Positions 8,203-16,016 of a DNA stretch of 64,000 nucleotides are shown one piece after another. The translations under genes were made by a program, and so were the position numbers. Under the pieces are notes generated by a model that searched no databases, was not told the DNA's origin, and saw only the letters and a list, made by a program, of their open reading frames with translations. Position 1 is the first letter of the stretch. Each line of letters starts with the position of its first letter. This DNA is from Streptomyces sp. NBC_00691. Its GTDB lineage: Bacteria > Actinomycetota > Actinomycetes > Streptomycetales > Streptomycetaceae. The DNA is taken from the NCBI RefSeq assembly GCF_036226665.1, contig NZ_CP109007.1, positions 4,938,501 through 5,002,500 of the forward strand. Reading direction: 5' to 3'.

Positions 8203-8898
8203 CTACTCCGGGACGTAGTCCCGCAGCGGAGCCGGCCGCAGGCCCGCGGCCTCGGCCGCCGCCAGGGCCCGCGTCAGATCCTGCTCCAGGGTCTCGTTGA
8301 AGTGCAGCAGGATGATGTCGCCGGCCTTGAGCGACGGCGTCGGCGGCGTCCACTGGCCCCAGGTGGTGAGGTCGTACGTCCAGGTCACGAGGGCCTTCGC
8401 CCCGCAGGCGCGGGCCGCGGTCCGGGTGGTCGCGTCGTACACGCCGTACGGCGGGCGGAGCAGCCGCGGGCCGTCGCCGAACTGCGCGAGGTGCTGGTCG
8501 CGCGCCCCGCAGAACTCCGCCTTCTGGCCGGCGGCGTCGAGGGTGGTCAGGTCCGGGTGGTCGACCGTGTGGTTCTCGACGCGGGAGGGCCCCTGGTTCA
8601 GCAGGGTGTGGAAGTAGCCGGAGTCGTACGAGTAGGCCCGGGGCAGCAGGAAGAGCGAGGCGGGCACCCGCCGGTCGAGCAGCAGTCTCGCCGCGGCGGG
8701 GTCGTGGAACCAGCCGTCGTCGATGGTGACGAAGACGACCGGGTCGGTGGTCTCGATGTGCGAGACCACCGGGACGGGCTCGGGCCAGGCCGCCCTCGGT
8801 GCGGCGTGCGCGGGTCCGGTGACCGCGCCGAGGAGCGCGAGGGGGACGAGGGCGGCGAGCGCGGCACGCACGGCGTGACGCAGGCGGAGTCTCGGCAT
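8203..8898 (-). CDS. secreted polysaccharide deacetylase
   Basis: A NodB-family carbohydrate esterase (CE4-like) of 231 residues with a Sec signal peptide (residues 1-32, ending in PAHAAP). Catalytic motifs are visible: VTIDDGWFHD (catalytic base and metal Asp), ENHTVDHPDL (His-x3-His metal ligands), RPPYGVYD, and near the C-terminus IILLHF. It should remove acetyl groups from N-acetylated sugars of chitin or peptidoglycan outside the cell. It is convergent with the ligase gene upstream. The start ATG 8898 lies 9 bases from a near-perfect DasR-type palindrome, suggesting control by aminosugar availability. Confidence 0.93.
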   Translation of the reverse strand: MPRLRLRHAVRAALAALVPLALLGAVTGPAHAAPRAAWPEPVPVVSHIETTDPVVFVTIDDGWFHDPAAARLLLDRRVPASLFLLPRAYSYDSGYFHTLLNQGPSRVENHTVDHPDLTTLDAAGQKAEFCGARDQHLAQFGDGPRLLRPPYGVYDATTRTAARACGAKALVTWTYDLTTWGQWTPPTPSLKAGDIILLHFNETLEQDLTRALAAAEAAGLRPAPLRDYVPE

Positions 8899-8907
8899 GG
8901 CGGCATC

Positions 8908-8923
8908 ATTGGCCTAGACCAAC
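8908..8923 (-). promoter_or_regulatory. candidate DasR-responsive element (dre)
   Basis: The 12-mer at 8910-8921, TGGCCTAGACCA, matches 11 of 12 bases of the known dre core TGGTCTAGACCA, the binding site of the GntR-type GlcNAc regulator DasR. It lies 9 bases upstream of the deacetylase start and would overlap its promoter. The extended 16-mer is TTGG..CCAA symmetric with one mismatch. Confidence 0.65.
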
Positions 8924-8989
8924 TGCCCTGTCAATGGTCCGAGTTGCCCCGCACCGGCCCGCGTTCTCCGTCCCCTCAAGCGGACCTCG

Positions 8990-10198
8990 TCACTCCTCCG
9001 ACAGGACACCCCTCAGCTGCTCCAGACCCCAGTCCAGGTCCTCCTTGGAGATGACCAGCGGCGGCGCGATCCGGATCGTCGAACCGTGGGTGTCCTTCAC
9101 CAGGACACCCCGCTCCATCAGCTTCTCCGAGATCTCCCGGCCCGTACCGTGCGACGGCGCGATGTCCACCCCGGCCCACAGCCCGCGGCCGCGCACCGCC
9201 TCCACCGCCCCGCCGCCCACGAGCAGCCCCAGTTCCGCGTGCAGGTGCTCGCCCAGCTCCGCCGCCCGCTCCTGGTACTCGCCCGTCCGCAGCATCGCGA
9301 TCACCTCCAGGGCCACCGCGCAGGCCAGCGGATTCCCGCCGAACGTCGAGCCGTGCTCACCGGGCCGGAACACCCCGAGCACCTCCCGGTCGGCGACCAC
9401 CGCCGACACCGGCACCACCCCGCCGCCCAGCGCCTTCCCCAGGATGTACACGTCCGGCACCACGCCCTCGTGCTCGCACGCGAACGTCCGGCCCGTCCGG
9501 CCCAGACCCGACTGGATCTCATCCGCCATGAACAGCACGTTCCGCCGGCGGGTCAGCTCCCGCACCCCCGCCAGATAGCCCGCCGGCGGGACCAGGACAC
9601 CCGCCTCGCCCTGGATCGGTTCGAGCAGCACCGCCACCGTGTTCTCGGTGACCGCCGTCTCCATCGCCGTCAGGTCCCCGTAGGGCACGATCTCGAACCC
9701 CGGCGTGTACGGACCGAAGTGGTCCCGCGCCTCGTGGTCCGTGGAGAAGCTGACGATCGTCGTCGTCCTGCCGTGGAAGTTGTTCGCCGCCACCACGATC
9801 TTGGCGTGCCCGTCCGGCACGCCCTTCACCTCGTACCCCCACTTCCGGGCGGTCTTGACGGCCGTCTCGACCGCCTCCGCGCCGGTGTTCATCGGCAGCA
9901 CCGCCTCCTTCCCGCACAGCTCGGCGAGCCGGGTGCAGAACTCGGCGAACCGGTCGTGGTGGAAGGCGCGCGAGGTCAGCGTCACCCGCTCCAGCTGTGC
10001 CTTCGCCGCGTCGATCAGACGCCGGTTGCCGTGGCCGAAGTTGAGCGCCGAGTAACCGGCGAGCATGTCGAGATAGCGGCGCCCCTCGACATCGGTCATC
10101 CAGGCGCCGTCCGCCGAAGCGACGACGACCGGCAGGGGGTGGTAGTTGTGAGCGCTGTGCGCCTCCGCCGAAGCGATCGCGTCTTGTGTGCTCGACAC
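8990..10198 (-). CDS. rocD: ornithine--oxo-acid aminotransferase
   Basis: A PLP enzyme of 402 residues that converts ornithine and 2-oxoglutarate to glutamate semialdehyde and glutamate, in arginine/ornithine catabolism. Class-III aminotransferase features in order: AHNYHPLPVVV near the N-terminus, MLAGYSALNFGHGNRRLIDA, MNTGAEAVETAVKTARKWGY (PLP phosphate site), NNFHGRTTTIVSFS, FMADEIQSGLGRTG (Asp contacting the PLP nitrogen), and LGKALGGGVVPVSAVV with the Schiff-base lysine. Length is usual. The ATG is at 10198. It is divergent from the riboswitch-controlled glyA, with 287 bases between the starts. Confidence 0.96.
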   Translation of the reverse strand: MSSTQDAIASAEAHSAHNYHPLPVVVASADGAWMTDVEGRRYLDMLAGYSALNFGHGNRRLIDAAKAQLERVTLTSRAFHHDRFAEFCTRLAELCGKEAVLPMNTGAEAVETAVKTARKWGYEVKGVPDGHAKIVVAANNFHGRTTTIVSFSTDHEARDHFGPYTPGFEIVPYGDLTAMETAVTENTVAVLLEPIQGEAGVLVPPAGYLAGVRELTRRRNVLFMADEIQSGLGRTGRTFACEHEGVVPDVYILGKALGGGVVPVSAVVADREVLGVFRPGEHGSTFGGNPLACAVALEVIAMLRTGEYQERAAELGEHLHAELGLLVGGGAVEAVRGRGLWAGVDIAPSHGTGREISEKLMERGVLVKDTHGSTIRIAPPLVISKEDLDWGLEQLRGVLSEE

Positions 10199-10312
10199 GG
10201 GATCTCCGTTCGTCCTGCGGGCTCGGGGGATGACCCCGACGAGGGGGTGTGGCCCCTGTTTCTATCGTCGCTCGGATGCCGGACCGGGAAACCTCGCGCG
10301 CGGCGCGCCCGC

Positions 10313-10318
10313 TACTCT
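10313..10318 (+). promoter_or_regulatory. candidate -10 of glyA transcript
   Basis: TACTCT at 10313-10318 fits TANNNT and lies about 9 bases before the first base of the ZTP aptamer stem at 10327, the expected spacing if the RNA starts just before the aptamer. No clear -35 is visible. Confidence 0.35.
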
Positions 10319-10326
10319 GAAAACAC

Positions 10327-10408
10327 GCACGGCGACTGGCGAACGGGGAAGCGACCCCGGGGGAGCCGTGCGCGGCAGACCACACGAGACGCCGCCCGCC
10401 TGGGCGTC
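10327..10408 (+). promoter_or_regulatory. ZTP (pfl motif) riboswitch upstream of glyA
   Basis: P1 is GCACGGC (10327-10333) with GCCGTGC (10365-10371). Inside it sits the conserved GACUGGCG (10334-10341), then a CGGGG/CCCCG hairpin (10344-10359) and GGGGAGCC. After a variable joint comes the second conserved element CCGCCUGGGC (10396-10405). These are the hallmark elements of the pfl motif, which binds ZTP/ZMP, a purine intermediate that builds up when 10-formyl-THF is short. glyA (one-carbon supply) is a classical target. A GGGAC-CGAA-GTCCC hairpin follows at 10411-10424. Confidence 0.92.
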
Positions 10409-10465
10409 ACGGGACCGAAGTCCCGCGTGGCGCCGCGCCTCTCACGCAGTGCCCCGGGACCCGCC

Positions 10466-10478
10466 GACGCCCGGAGGA
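10466..10478 (+). promoter_or_regulatory. glyA ribosome site with anti-aptamer pairing
   Basis: GACGCCCGG (10466-10474) overlaps the start of the GGAGGA ribosome site (10473-10478). It can pair over nine positions, one G-U, with CUGGGCGUC (10400-10408), the second conserved strand of the ZTP aptamer. Ligand binding would hold that strand in the aptamer and free the ribosome site: a translational ON switch. The pairing is visible; the mechanism is inference. Confidence 0.5.
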
Positions 10479-10485
10479 CATCACC

Positions 10486-11763
10486 ATGACCACGTCGCAG
10501 CACCCGTCCACGCACCCCGCGCTCGCCGCCGCCGACCCCGAGCTCGCCGCCCTCGTCGGCGCCGAGGAACGTCTCCAGGCCGATACCCTGCGCCTCATCC
10601 CCAGCGAGAACTACGTCTCCGCCGCCGTCCTCGAAGCCTCCGGCACCGTCCTCCAGAACAAGTACAGCGAGGGCTACCCCGGCCGCCGTTACTACGAGGG
10701 CCAGCAGAACATCGACCAGGTCGAGACCCTCGCCGTCGAGCGAGCCAAGGCCGTCTTCGGCGTCGACCACGCCAACGTCCAGCCCTACTCCGGCTCCCCG
10801 GCCAACCTCGCCGTCTACCTGGCCTTCGCCGAGCCCGGCGACACCGTCATGGGCATGGCCCTGCCCATGGGCGGCCACCTCACCCACGGCTGGGGCGTCT
10901 CCGCCACCGGCAAGTGGTTCCGCGGCGTCCAGTACGGCGTCCGCCAGGACACGGGCCTCATCGACTTCGACGAGGTCCGCGAACTCGCCCTCAAGGAACG
11001 CCCCAAGGTGATCTTCTGCGGAGGCACCGCGCTGCCCCGCACGATCGACTTCGCCGCCTTCGGCGAGATCGCCCGTGAGGCCGGCGCCGTGCTCGTCGCC
11101 GACGTCGCCCACATCGCCGGCCTGATCGCGGGCGGCGCCCACCCGTCCCCGGTCCCGCACGTGGACGTCATCTCCACGACCACCCACAAGACCCTGCGCG
11201 GTCCGCGCGGCGCCATGCTGATGTCCCGCGAGGAGCACGCCAAGGCCCTGGACAAGGCCGTCTTCCCCGGCCTCCAGGGCGGCCCCCACAACCAGACCAC
11301 CGCCGCCATCGCCGTCGCCCTCCGCGAGGCCTCCCTGCCCTCCTTCCGCGACTACGCCCACGCCGTCGTCGCCAACGCCAAGGCCCTCGCCGAGGCACTC
11401 CTCGCCCGCGGTTTCGACCTCGTCTCCGGCGGCACCGACAACCACCTGATCCTGATGGACCTCACCCCCAAGCAGGTCCCGGGCAAGATCGCGGCGAAGG
11501 CCCTCGACCGGGCGGGCATCGTCGTCAACTACAACACCGTCCCCTACGACCCCCGGAAGCCGTTCGACCCCTCGGGCATCCGCATCGGCACCCCTTCCCT
11601 CACCTCGCGCGGCCTCACCACCGCGCACATGGACCAGGTCGCCGACTGGATCGACCGCGGTGTCGCCGCCGCCGGCACCGGCGACGAGCAGTCCCTCGCC
11701 GCCGTCCGCGCGGAGGTCGCCGACCTCCTGGCCGCCTTCCCGGCCCCGGGCCTCCCGGTCTGA
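10486..11763 (+). CDS. glyA: serine hydroxymethyltransferase
   Basis: PLP enzyme of 425 residues that interconverts serine plus THF with glycine plus 5,10-methylene-THF, the main one-carbon entry point. Motifs: LRLIPSENYVSAAVLEASG, NKYSEGYPGRRYYEGQQNID, YSGSPANLAVYLAFAEPGDT, VADVAHIAGLIAGG, and STTTHKTLRGPRGAMLMSRE with the Schiff-base lysine. The C-terminal SGIRIGTPSLTSRG is also typical. Length fits the bacterial family. The ATG at 10486 has GGAGGA 7 bases upstream. Expression should rise under folate or one-carbon shortage through the ZTP riboswitch in its leader. Confidence 0.97.
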   Translation: MTTSQHPSTHPALAAADPELAALVGAEERLQADTLRLIPSENYVSAAVLEASGTVLQNKYSEGYPGRRYYEGQQNIDQVETLAVERAKAVFGVDHANVQPYSGSPANLAVYLAFAEPGDTVMGMALPMGGHLTHGWGVSATGKWFRGVQYGVRQDTGLIDFDEVRELALKERPKVIFCGGTALPRTIDFAAFGEIAREAGAVLVADVAHIAGLIAGGAHPSPVPHVDVISTTTHKTLRGPRGAMLMSREEHAKALDKAVFPGLQGGPHNQTTAAIAVALREASLPSFRDYAHAVVANAKALAEALLARGFDLVSGGTDNHLILMDLTPKQVPGKIAAKALDRAGIVVNYNTVPYDPRKPFDPSGIRIGTPSLTSRGLTTAHMDQVADWIDRGVAAAGTGDEQSLAAVRAEVADLLAAFPAPGLPV

Positions 11764-11822
11764 CCCCCTGGGCGGTGCCCGGGCGGCCTCCCCAGAGGCG
11801 TCCGCCCGGCCCGCCCCGCCGC

Positions 11823-12626
11823 TCAGCCGCCGACCGACTCGGCCGTCCGCCGGGCCTCCTCGCGGTCCGGTATCCCTTCGAGGCGGAAGGTGAGCGCGCC
11901 CCCGTTCCTCGTCCAGAGGAGCGTGGGGCCCGCCGTAGGGACCTCATGGGTCCAGGCCGAACCCGTCCCGTCCGTCATCGGGAACGTCAGCAGGTGCGGG
12001 GCCGCGAACCAGTAGCCCTGCGCGCCGTCCGGCAGATCGACCCACTCCGGCTGCGTCCGCACCTGCTTGGCGAACCCGATGTCCAGCCGGGCCGGGAACT
12101 CGTCCAGCCGCACGGTGCGCTCCCCCTCGCGCCAGCACAGACTGATCACCGCCCGGCCCCGCTCGGCCGACCCCGTCACCGCCATGGCGTCCGGCGCGCC
12201 GAGCGCGCCGGGTATCAGCGGCTCGAAGCCCGCGAGCCGCCCGGCCTCCGCCGGCGGCACCGGCTCCGGACACCCCGGCACCGGGCCCCCTGGCGGGACG
12301 TGCCGCCCGTCCGGGTCGTACCGCACGGCCACCCCGCCGAAGCCGAACCACTCCGCCACCGCCGCCCGCACCGGCGGAGTGAGCACCAGCACGATCAGCA
12401 CCCCGGTCAGAGCGGCCACCAGCGCCCGCCACCGCGCCCGCGCCCACCCCCGTACCGACGCCCACCAGCGGCGCGGGGCCGACCGCGGCTCCGGCTCCGG
12501 GGTCGGCGCCCGCTCGGCGAGGAGCTGGGCGTGCACCCGCTCGGCCATCGACTCCCCGTCCACGTCCGGCACCCGCAGCCGCCGTCCCAGCTCCCTCAGC
12601 TCGTCCGGCAGACCCTCGTCAGCCAC
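11823..12626 (-). CDS. membrane protein partner of ECF sigma factor
   Basis: About 267 residues. The N-terminal ~50 residues are charged and cytoplasmic (ELRELGRRLRVPDVDGESMA), then come one membrane helix (about 88-105, WRALVAALTGVLIVLVLTPP) and a large extracytoplasmic domain ending in EEARRTAESVGG. Gene order and topology are those of an anti-sigma factor, but no zinc HxxxCxxC motif is present, so the binding domain is not the usual ZAS type. The GTG at 12626 is preferred because GGAGG lies 8 bases upstream and it overlaps the sigma stop (12619) by 8 bases; GTG 12635 is an alternative. Probably co-transcribed with the sigma gene. Confidence 0.72.
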   Translation of the reverse strand: MADEGLPDELRELGRRLRVPDVDGESMAERVHAQLLAERAPTPEPEPRSAPRRWWASVRGWARARWRALVAALTGVLIVLVLTPPVRAAVAEWFGFGGVAVRYDPDGRHVPPGGPVPGCPEPVPPAEAGRLAGFEPLIPGALGAPDAMAVTGSAERGRAVISLCWREGERTVRLDEFPARLDIGFAKQVRTQPEWVDLPDGAQGYWFAAPHLLTFPMTDGTGSAWTHEVPTAGPTLLWTRNGGALTFRLEGIPDREEARRTAESVGG

Positions 12627-13227
12627 GCCCCTCACCTCCCTCCGGTCCTTCCGTCAGGCTCTCCCCGAGCGCCAGCCCCAGCTTCCTCAGCGCCCGGCTC
12701 AGCCGGGACTTCACCGTCCCCCTCGGCCAGCCGAGCGCCTGGGCCGTCTCCGCCTCGTCCAGTTCGAGCAGATAGCGGTGGATCACCACCTGCCGGTGGT
12801 CCTCGCCCAGGGCGTCGAGCGCGTCGAGGAGCCGTCTGCTCCGCTCCCGCTCCACCGCCGCGACCGCCGGGTCGGCCGACTCCGGTATCCGCGGCTCACC
12901 CCCGAGCATGTCCGCCTCCCGGCCGGCGACGGCCCGCTGCCGACCCGCCGACCGCACTGTGTTCCTGGTCTCATTGACGACGATCCGCAGCAGCCACGGC
13001 CGGAACGCCGAGCCTTCCTCGAAACGCCCGAGCGAGCGGTACGCCTTGAAGAAGGCCTGCTGCACCACGTCCTCGGCCTCCGTGCCCGCGCCGCACGCCA
13101 CCGCGGCTCTCAGCGCGACCGCCGTGTGCGCGCGGACCAGCGCCGCGTACGCCTCCGGCTCCCCGGCGCGGACCCGTGCGATCACCGCGGCCTCGTCGTC
13201 GACCAGGCCCCCCTCCCGCGTCCTCAC
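12619..13227 (-). CDS. ECF-type RNA polymerase sigma factor
   Basis: A sigma-70 family factor of about 202 residues. Region 2 is read as EAYAALVRAHTAVALRAAVA through EAEDVVQQAFFKAYRSLGRF and FRPWLLRIVVNETRN; region 4 as LDALGEDHRQVVIHRYLLEL then ETAQALGWPRGTVKSRLSRA with the recognition helix. A variable linker lies between. The start is uncertain: GTG 13227 lacks a ribosome site, and a CTG at 13206 with GGGAGGGGGGC upstream is a serious alternative. It reads away from trpS. The next gene, overlapping its end, is a membrane protein likely to be its regulator. Confidence 0.88.
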   Translation of the reverse strand: MRTREGGLVDDEAAVIARVRAGEPEAYAALVRAHTAVALRAAVACGAGTEAEDVVQQAFFKAYRSLGRFEEGSAFRPWLLRIVVNETRNTVRSAGRQRAVAGREADMLGGEPRIPESADPAVAAVERERSRRLLDALDALGEDHRQVVIHRYLLELDEAETAQALGWPRGTVKSRLSRALRKLGLALGESLTEGPEGGEGRG

Positions 13228-13283
13228 ACTCTTGATACACCGGCAGGCCGGGATCGGTTCCCACACCTGAGAGAATGATGTGC

Positions 13284-14297
13284 ATGGCCTCTGACGTTCC
13301 CCGCGTGCTCTCCGGAATCCAGCCCACGGCAGGCTCGTTCCACCTCGGCAACTACCTCGGCGCCGTCCGCCAGTGGGTCGCCCTCCAGGAGACCCACGAC
13401 GCCTTCTACATGGTCGTCGACCTGCACGCGATCACGGTCCCGCAGGACCCCGCCGAGCTGCGCGCCAACACCCGGCTCGCCGCGGCCCAGCTGCTCGCCG
13501 CCGGTCTCGACCCCGAGCGCTGCACCCTGTTCGTCCAGAGCCACGTCCCCGAGCACGCCCAGCTCGGCTGGGTCATGAACTGCCTCACCGGCTTCGGCGA
13601 GGCCTCCCGCATGACCCAGTTCAAGGACAAGTCCGCGAAGCAGGGCGCCGACCGCGCCACGGTCGGCCTCTTCACGTACCCGATCCTGCAGGTCGCGGAC
13701 ATCCTGCTCTACCAGGCCAACCAGGTCCCGGTCGGCGAGGACCAGCGCCAGCACATCGAGCTGACCCGCGACCTCGCGGAGCGCTTCAACGGCCGCTTCG
13801 GCGAGACGTTCACGATCCCGTCGCCGTACATCCTCAAGGAGACGGCGAAGATCTACGACCTCCAGGACCCGGCGATCAAGATGAGCAAGTCGGCGTCGAC
13901 GCCGAAGGGCCTCATCAACCTCCTGGACGAGCCGAAGACCACCGCGAAGAAGGTCAAGAGCGCGGTCACCGACACCGAGACGGTGATCCGTTTCGACCCG
14001 GTGAACAAGGCCGGCGTCTCCAACCTGCTGACCATCATGTCCACGCTCACCTCCACCTCCGTCGAGGACCTGGAGAAGAGCTACGAGGGCAAGATGTACG
14101 GCGCGCTCAAGACGGACCTCGCCGAGGTCATGGTGGACTTCGTCACGCCGTTCCGGACCCGCACCCAGGAATACCTGGACGACCCGGAGACGCTGGACTC
14201 GGTCCTGGCCAAGGGAGCCGAGAAGGCCCGTGCGGTCGCCGCCGAGACGCTGGCGCAGACGTACGAGCGCATGGGCTTCCTGCCCGCCAAGCACTGA
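13284..14297 (+). CDS. trpS: tryptophanyl-tRNA synthetase
   Basis: Class I aminoacyl-tRNA synthetase of 337 residues that charges tRNA-Trp. The HIGH-type motif appears as GIQPTAGSFHLGNYLGA, the KMSKS loop as IKMSKSASTPKG, and the tRNA/Trp pocket as MTQFKDKSAKQG and QVADILLYQANQVPVGEDQR. Three in-frame ATGs occur at 13275, 13278 and 13284; MASD at 13284 is chosen because it matches the usual Streptomyces N-terminus. The GAGAG at 13269-13273 is better spaced for it. The gene is divergent from the sigma gene, and a structured hairpin follows the stop. Confidence 0.96.
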   Translation: MASDVPRVLSGIQPTAGSFHLGNYLGAVRQWVALQETHDAFYMVVDLHAITVPQDPAELRANTRLAAAQLLAAGLDPERCTLFVQSHVPEHAQLGWVMNCLTGFGEASRMTQFKDKSAKQGADRATVGLFTYPILQVADILLYQANQVPVGEDQRQHIELTRDLAERFNGRFGETFTIPSPYILKETAKIYDLQDPAIKMSKSASTPKGLINLLDEPKTTAKKVKSAVTDTETVIRFDPVNKAGVSNLLTIMSTLTSTSVEDLEKSYEGKMYGALKTDLAEVMVDFVTPFRTRTQEYLDDPETLDSVLAKGAEKARAVAAETLAQTYERMGFLPAKH

Positions 14298-14319
14298 GAC
14301 CAAGGACCCTGGCCCAAAG

Positions 14320-14354
14320 GGTGGTGCAGGCCGCACACTGGCGGCTGTACCACC
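14320..14354 (+). terminator. hairpin after trpS
   Basis: GGTGGT (14320-14325) pairs with ACCACC (14349-14354), and inner GCCGC with GCGGC across a 6-base loop. There is no U-tract; it lies 22 bases after the trpS stop and ahead of the next gene's ribosome site. Confidence 0.4.
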
Positions 14355-14388
14355 CGACACAAGTCGACCGACGACGGAGGAGAACGAC

Positions 14389-14979
14389 GTGGGGACCGTA
14401 ACGCTCGGCGTTTCGATCGCGGTCCCGGAGCCCTACGGCAGCCTGCTCCAGGAGCGGCGCGCCGGCTTCGGGGACCCTGCCGCGTACGGCATCCCCACGC
14501 ATGTGACGCTGGTCCCGCCGACGGAGGTCGCCGAGGACCGGCTGCCGGAGATCGAGGCGCACCTCGCGGATGTCGCCGCCGACCACCAGCCGTTCCCCGT
14601 GCGTCTCCAGGGCACCGGCACCTTCCGTCCGCTCTCCCCGGTCGTCTTCGTCAAGCTGCAGGAGGGCGTGCCCTTCTGCAACCGGCTCCAGCAGCGGATC
14701 CGGGACGAGGCGGGACCGCTCCCGCGCGAGCTCCAGTTCCCGTACCACCCGCACGTCACCGTGGCCCACGGCATCTCCGAGGAGGGGATGGACCGGGCGT
14801 ACGAGGAGCTCGCCGGGTACGAGGCGGCCTGGACCTGCCGCTCGTTCGCGCTGTACGAGCAGGGCGCGGACGGCGTGTGGCGGAAGCTGTACGACTACGA
14901 GTTCGGCAGCGGCCGCCCGATCTCGGCCGTCCCCGCACAGGGCGGCAGCCCGGTGGACACGCCGACGCCCACGGCCTAG
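14389..14979 (+). CDS. 2'-5' RNA ligase family (2H phosphoesterase) protein
   Basis: A 196-residue protein with the two HxT/S motifs of the 2H phosphoesterase superfamily: THVTLVPPTEV near residue 33 and YHPHVTVAHGISE near residue 120, about 87 residues apart, as in RNA ligase/cyclic phosphodiesterases. Likely cytosolic, acting on 2',3'-cyclic phosphate or 2'-5' linked RNA ends; the true substrate is unknown. The start is GTG 14389 with GGAGGAG 8 bases upstream; earlier in-frame codons overlap trpS. It follows trpS by 91 bases on the same strand. Confidence 0.85.
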   Translation: MGTVTLGVSIAVPEPYGSLLQERRAGFGDPAAYGIPTHVTLVPPTEVAEDRLPEIEAHLADVAADHQPFPVRLQGTGTFRPLSPVVFVKLQEGVPFCNRLQQRIRDEAGPLPRELQFPYHPHVTVAHGISEEGMDRAYEELAGYEAAWTCRSFALYEQGADGVWRKLYDYEFGSGRPISAVPAQGGSPVDTPTPTA

Positions 14980-15019
14980 ACCCGGACCCGGCCTGGGCTC
15001 GGCCCGGACCCGGAGCCAC

Positions 15020-15048
15020 GGGCCCGGTGTGCCGGGCACGCCGGGCCC
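15020..15048. terminator. hairpin between convergent genes
   Basis: GGGCCCGG (15020-15027) pairs with CCGGGCCC (15041-15048); further partial pairing (TGTGCC with GGGCACG) extends the stem. It lies between two convergent stop codons. Confidence 0.55.
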
Positions 15049-15056
15049 TCGGCGCG

Positions 15057-15812
15057 TCACACCGGCAGCCGCCGGAACAGCGGCCTCGGCGCGTGCCGTA
15101 CCGCCGCCATCACCATCCGCAGCGCCCCCGGCACCCACACCGTCTCCGAGCGCCGCCGCAGCCCCAGCTCGATCGCCGTCGCGACCGCCTCCGGCGTGGT
15201 CGCGAGCGGTGCCTCCGCGCGCCCGGCCGTCATCTTCGAGCGGACGAACCCCGGCCGGACGACCATGACGTGCACCCCGGTGCCGTGCAGGGCGTCCCCG
15301 AGGCCCTGGGCGAAGGCGTCGAGCCCCGCCTTCGACGAGCCGTAGATGAAGTCGGCGCGGCGGGCGCGCTCGCCCGCCACCGACGAGAGCACGACCAGCG
15401 AGCCGTGTCCCTGCGCCTGCAGCGCGCCCGCGCACACCAGACCGGCGGAGACCGCGCCCGTGTAGTTGGTCTGCGCGACACGGACGGCGGCGACCGGGTC
15501 GGACTCGTCGCGCGCCTGGTCACCGAGGACCCCGAAGGCGAGCAGCACCATGTCGATGTCGCCCTCCGTGAAGATCTTGCCGAGCCGCTCCTCGTGCGAC
15601 GCGGTGTCGAGCGCGTCGAAGGGGACGGTGCGCACCTCGGCGCCCAGCACCCGCAGGGAGTCCGCCGCGGCGGTGAGCGCGGGGGAGGGGCGCCCGGCCA
15701 GCCAGACGGTCCGGGTACGGCGGGCGATCAGCCGGCGGGCGGTGGCGAGCCCGATCTCGGAGGTGCCGCCGAGGACGAGCAGGGACTGCGGGGCGCCGAA
15801 GGCGTCCTTCAT
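15057..15812 (-). CDS. SDR oxidoreductase, DprE2-like 2-ulose reductase
   Basis: A short-chain dehydrogenase of 251 residues. Cofactor motif LVLGGTSEIGLATARRLIAR, an Asp after strand 3 (PFDALDTASHEE), catalytic Ser in VVLSSVAGERARRADFIYGS with the YGSSK pair (Tyr, Lys), and VVRPGFVRSKMT near the C-terminus match decaprenylphosphoryl-2-keto-ribose reductase (DprE2), which makes decaprenyl-phosphoryl-arabinose together with the FAD oxidase DprE1. No DprE1-like gene is adjacent here, so the substrate assignment rests on family likeness alone. It starts at ATG 15812 and is convergent with the 2H phosphoesterase gene. Confidence 0.82.
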   Translation of the reverse strand: MKDAFGAPQSLLVLGGTSEIGLATARRLIARRTRTVWLAGRPSPALTAAADSLRVLGAEVRTVPFDALDTASHEERLGKIFTEGDIDMVLLAFGVLGDQARDESDPVAAVRVAQTNYTGAVSAGLVCAGALQAQGHGSLVVLSSVAGERARRADFIYGSSKAGLDAFAQGLGDALHGTGVHVMVVRPGFVRSKMTAGRAEAPLATTPEAVATAIELGLRRRSETVWVPGALRMVMAAVRHAPRPLFRRLPV

Positions 15813-15848
15813 GGGGGCTCCTGGAGGGGTGTCGTCGATCAGGCCGGA

Positions 15849-16016
15849 TCAGGGAGCGGTGTCGGGTGTCGTGCGTCGCGAGGCGGAGGAGGGAGCCGAC
15901 GCGGAGCGTCGGCGACCTCGGCGGGGCCGCCGTACGCGCGCGTGGGCCGGCGCGGTGCGCCTCCAGCCGGTGATCGCTTCGCAGTCGTCGTCCAGGACGA
16001 GGGTCTCGACAGCCAT
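15849..16016 (-). CDS. possible small ORF upstream of DprE2-like gene
   Basis: A 55-codon frame. Its first 20 codons (MAVETLVLDDDCEAITGWRR) have strongly coding third-position GC and an acidic start, while the last 30 residues are basic and low in complexity. There is no clear ribosome site. It ends 37 bases before the DprE2-like start on the same strand. It may be a small protein, an upstream leader peptide, or non-coding. Confidence 0.3.
   Translation of the reverse strand: MAVETLVLDDDCEAITGWRRTAPAHARVRRPRRGRRRSASAPSSASRRTTPDTAP

Noticed and set aside
10199..10485. Glycine riboswitch before glyA
   Set aside because: The glycine aptamer signature is absent, while all pfl/ZTP elements are present.
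14973..14984. A second possible DasR site, CGGCCTAGACCC
   Set aside because: It matches only 9 of 12 core positions and lies over a stop codon between convergent genes, not at a promoter.
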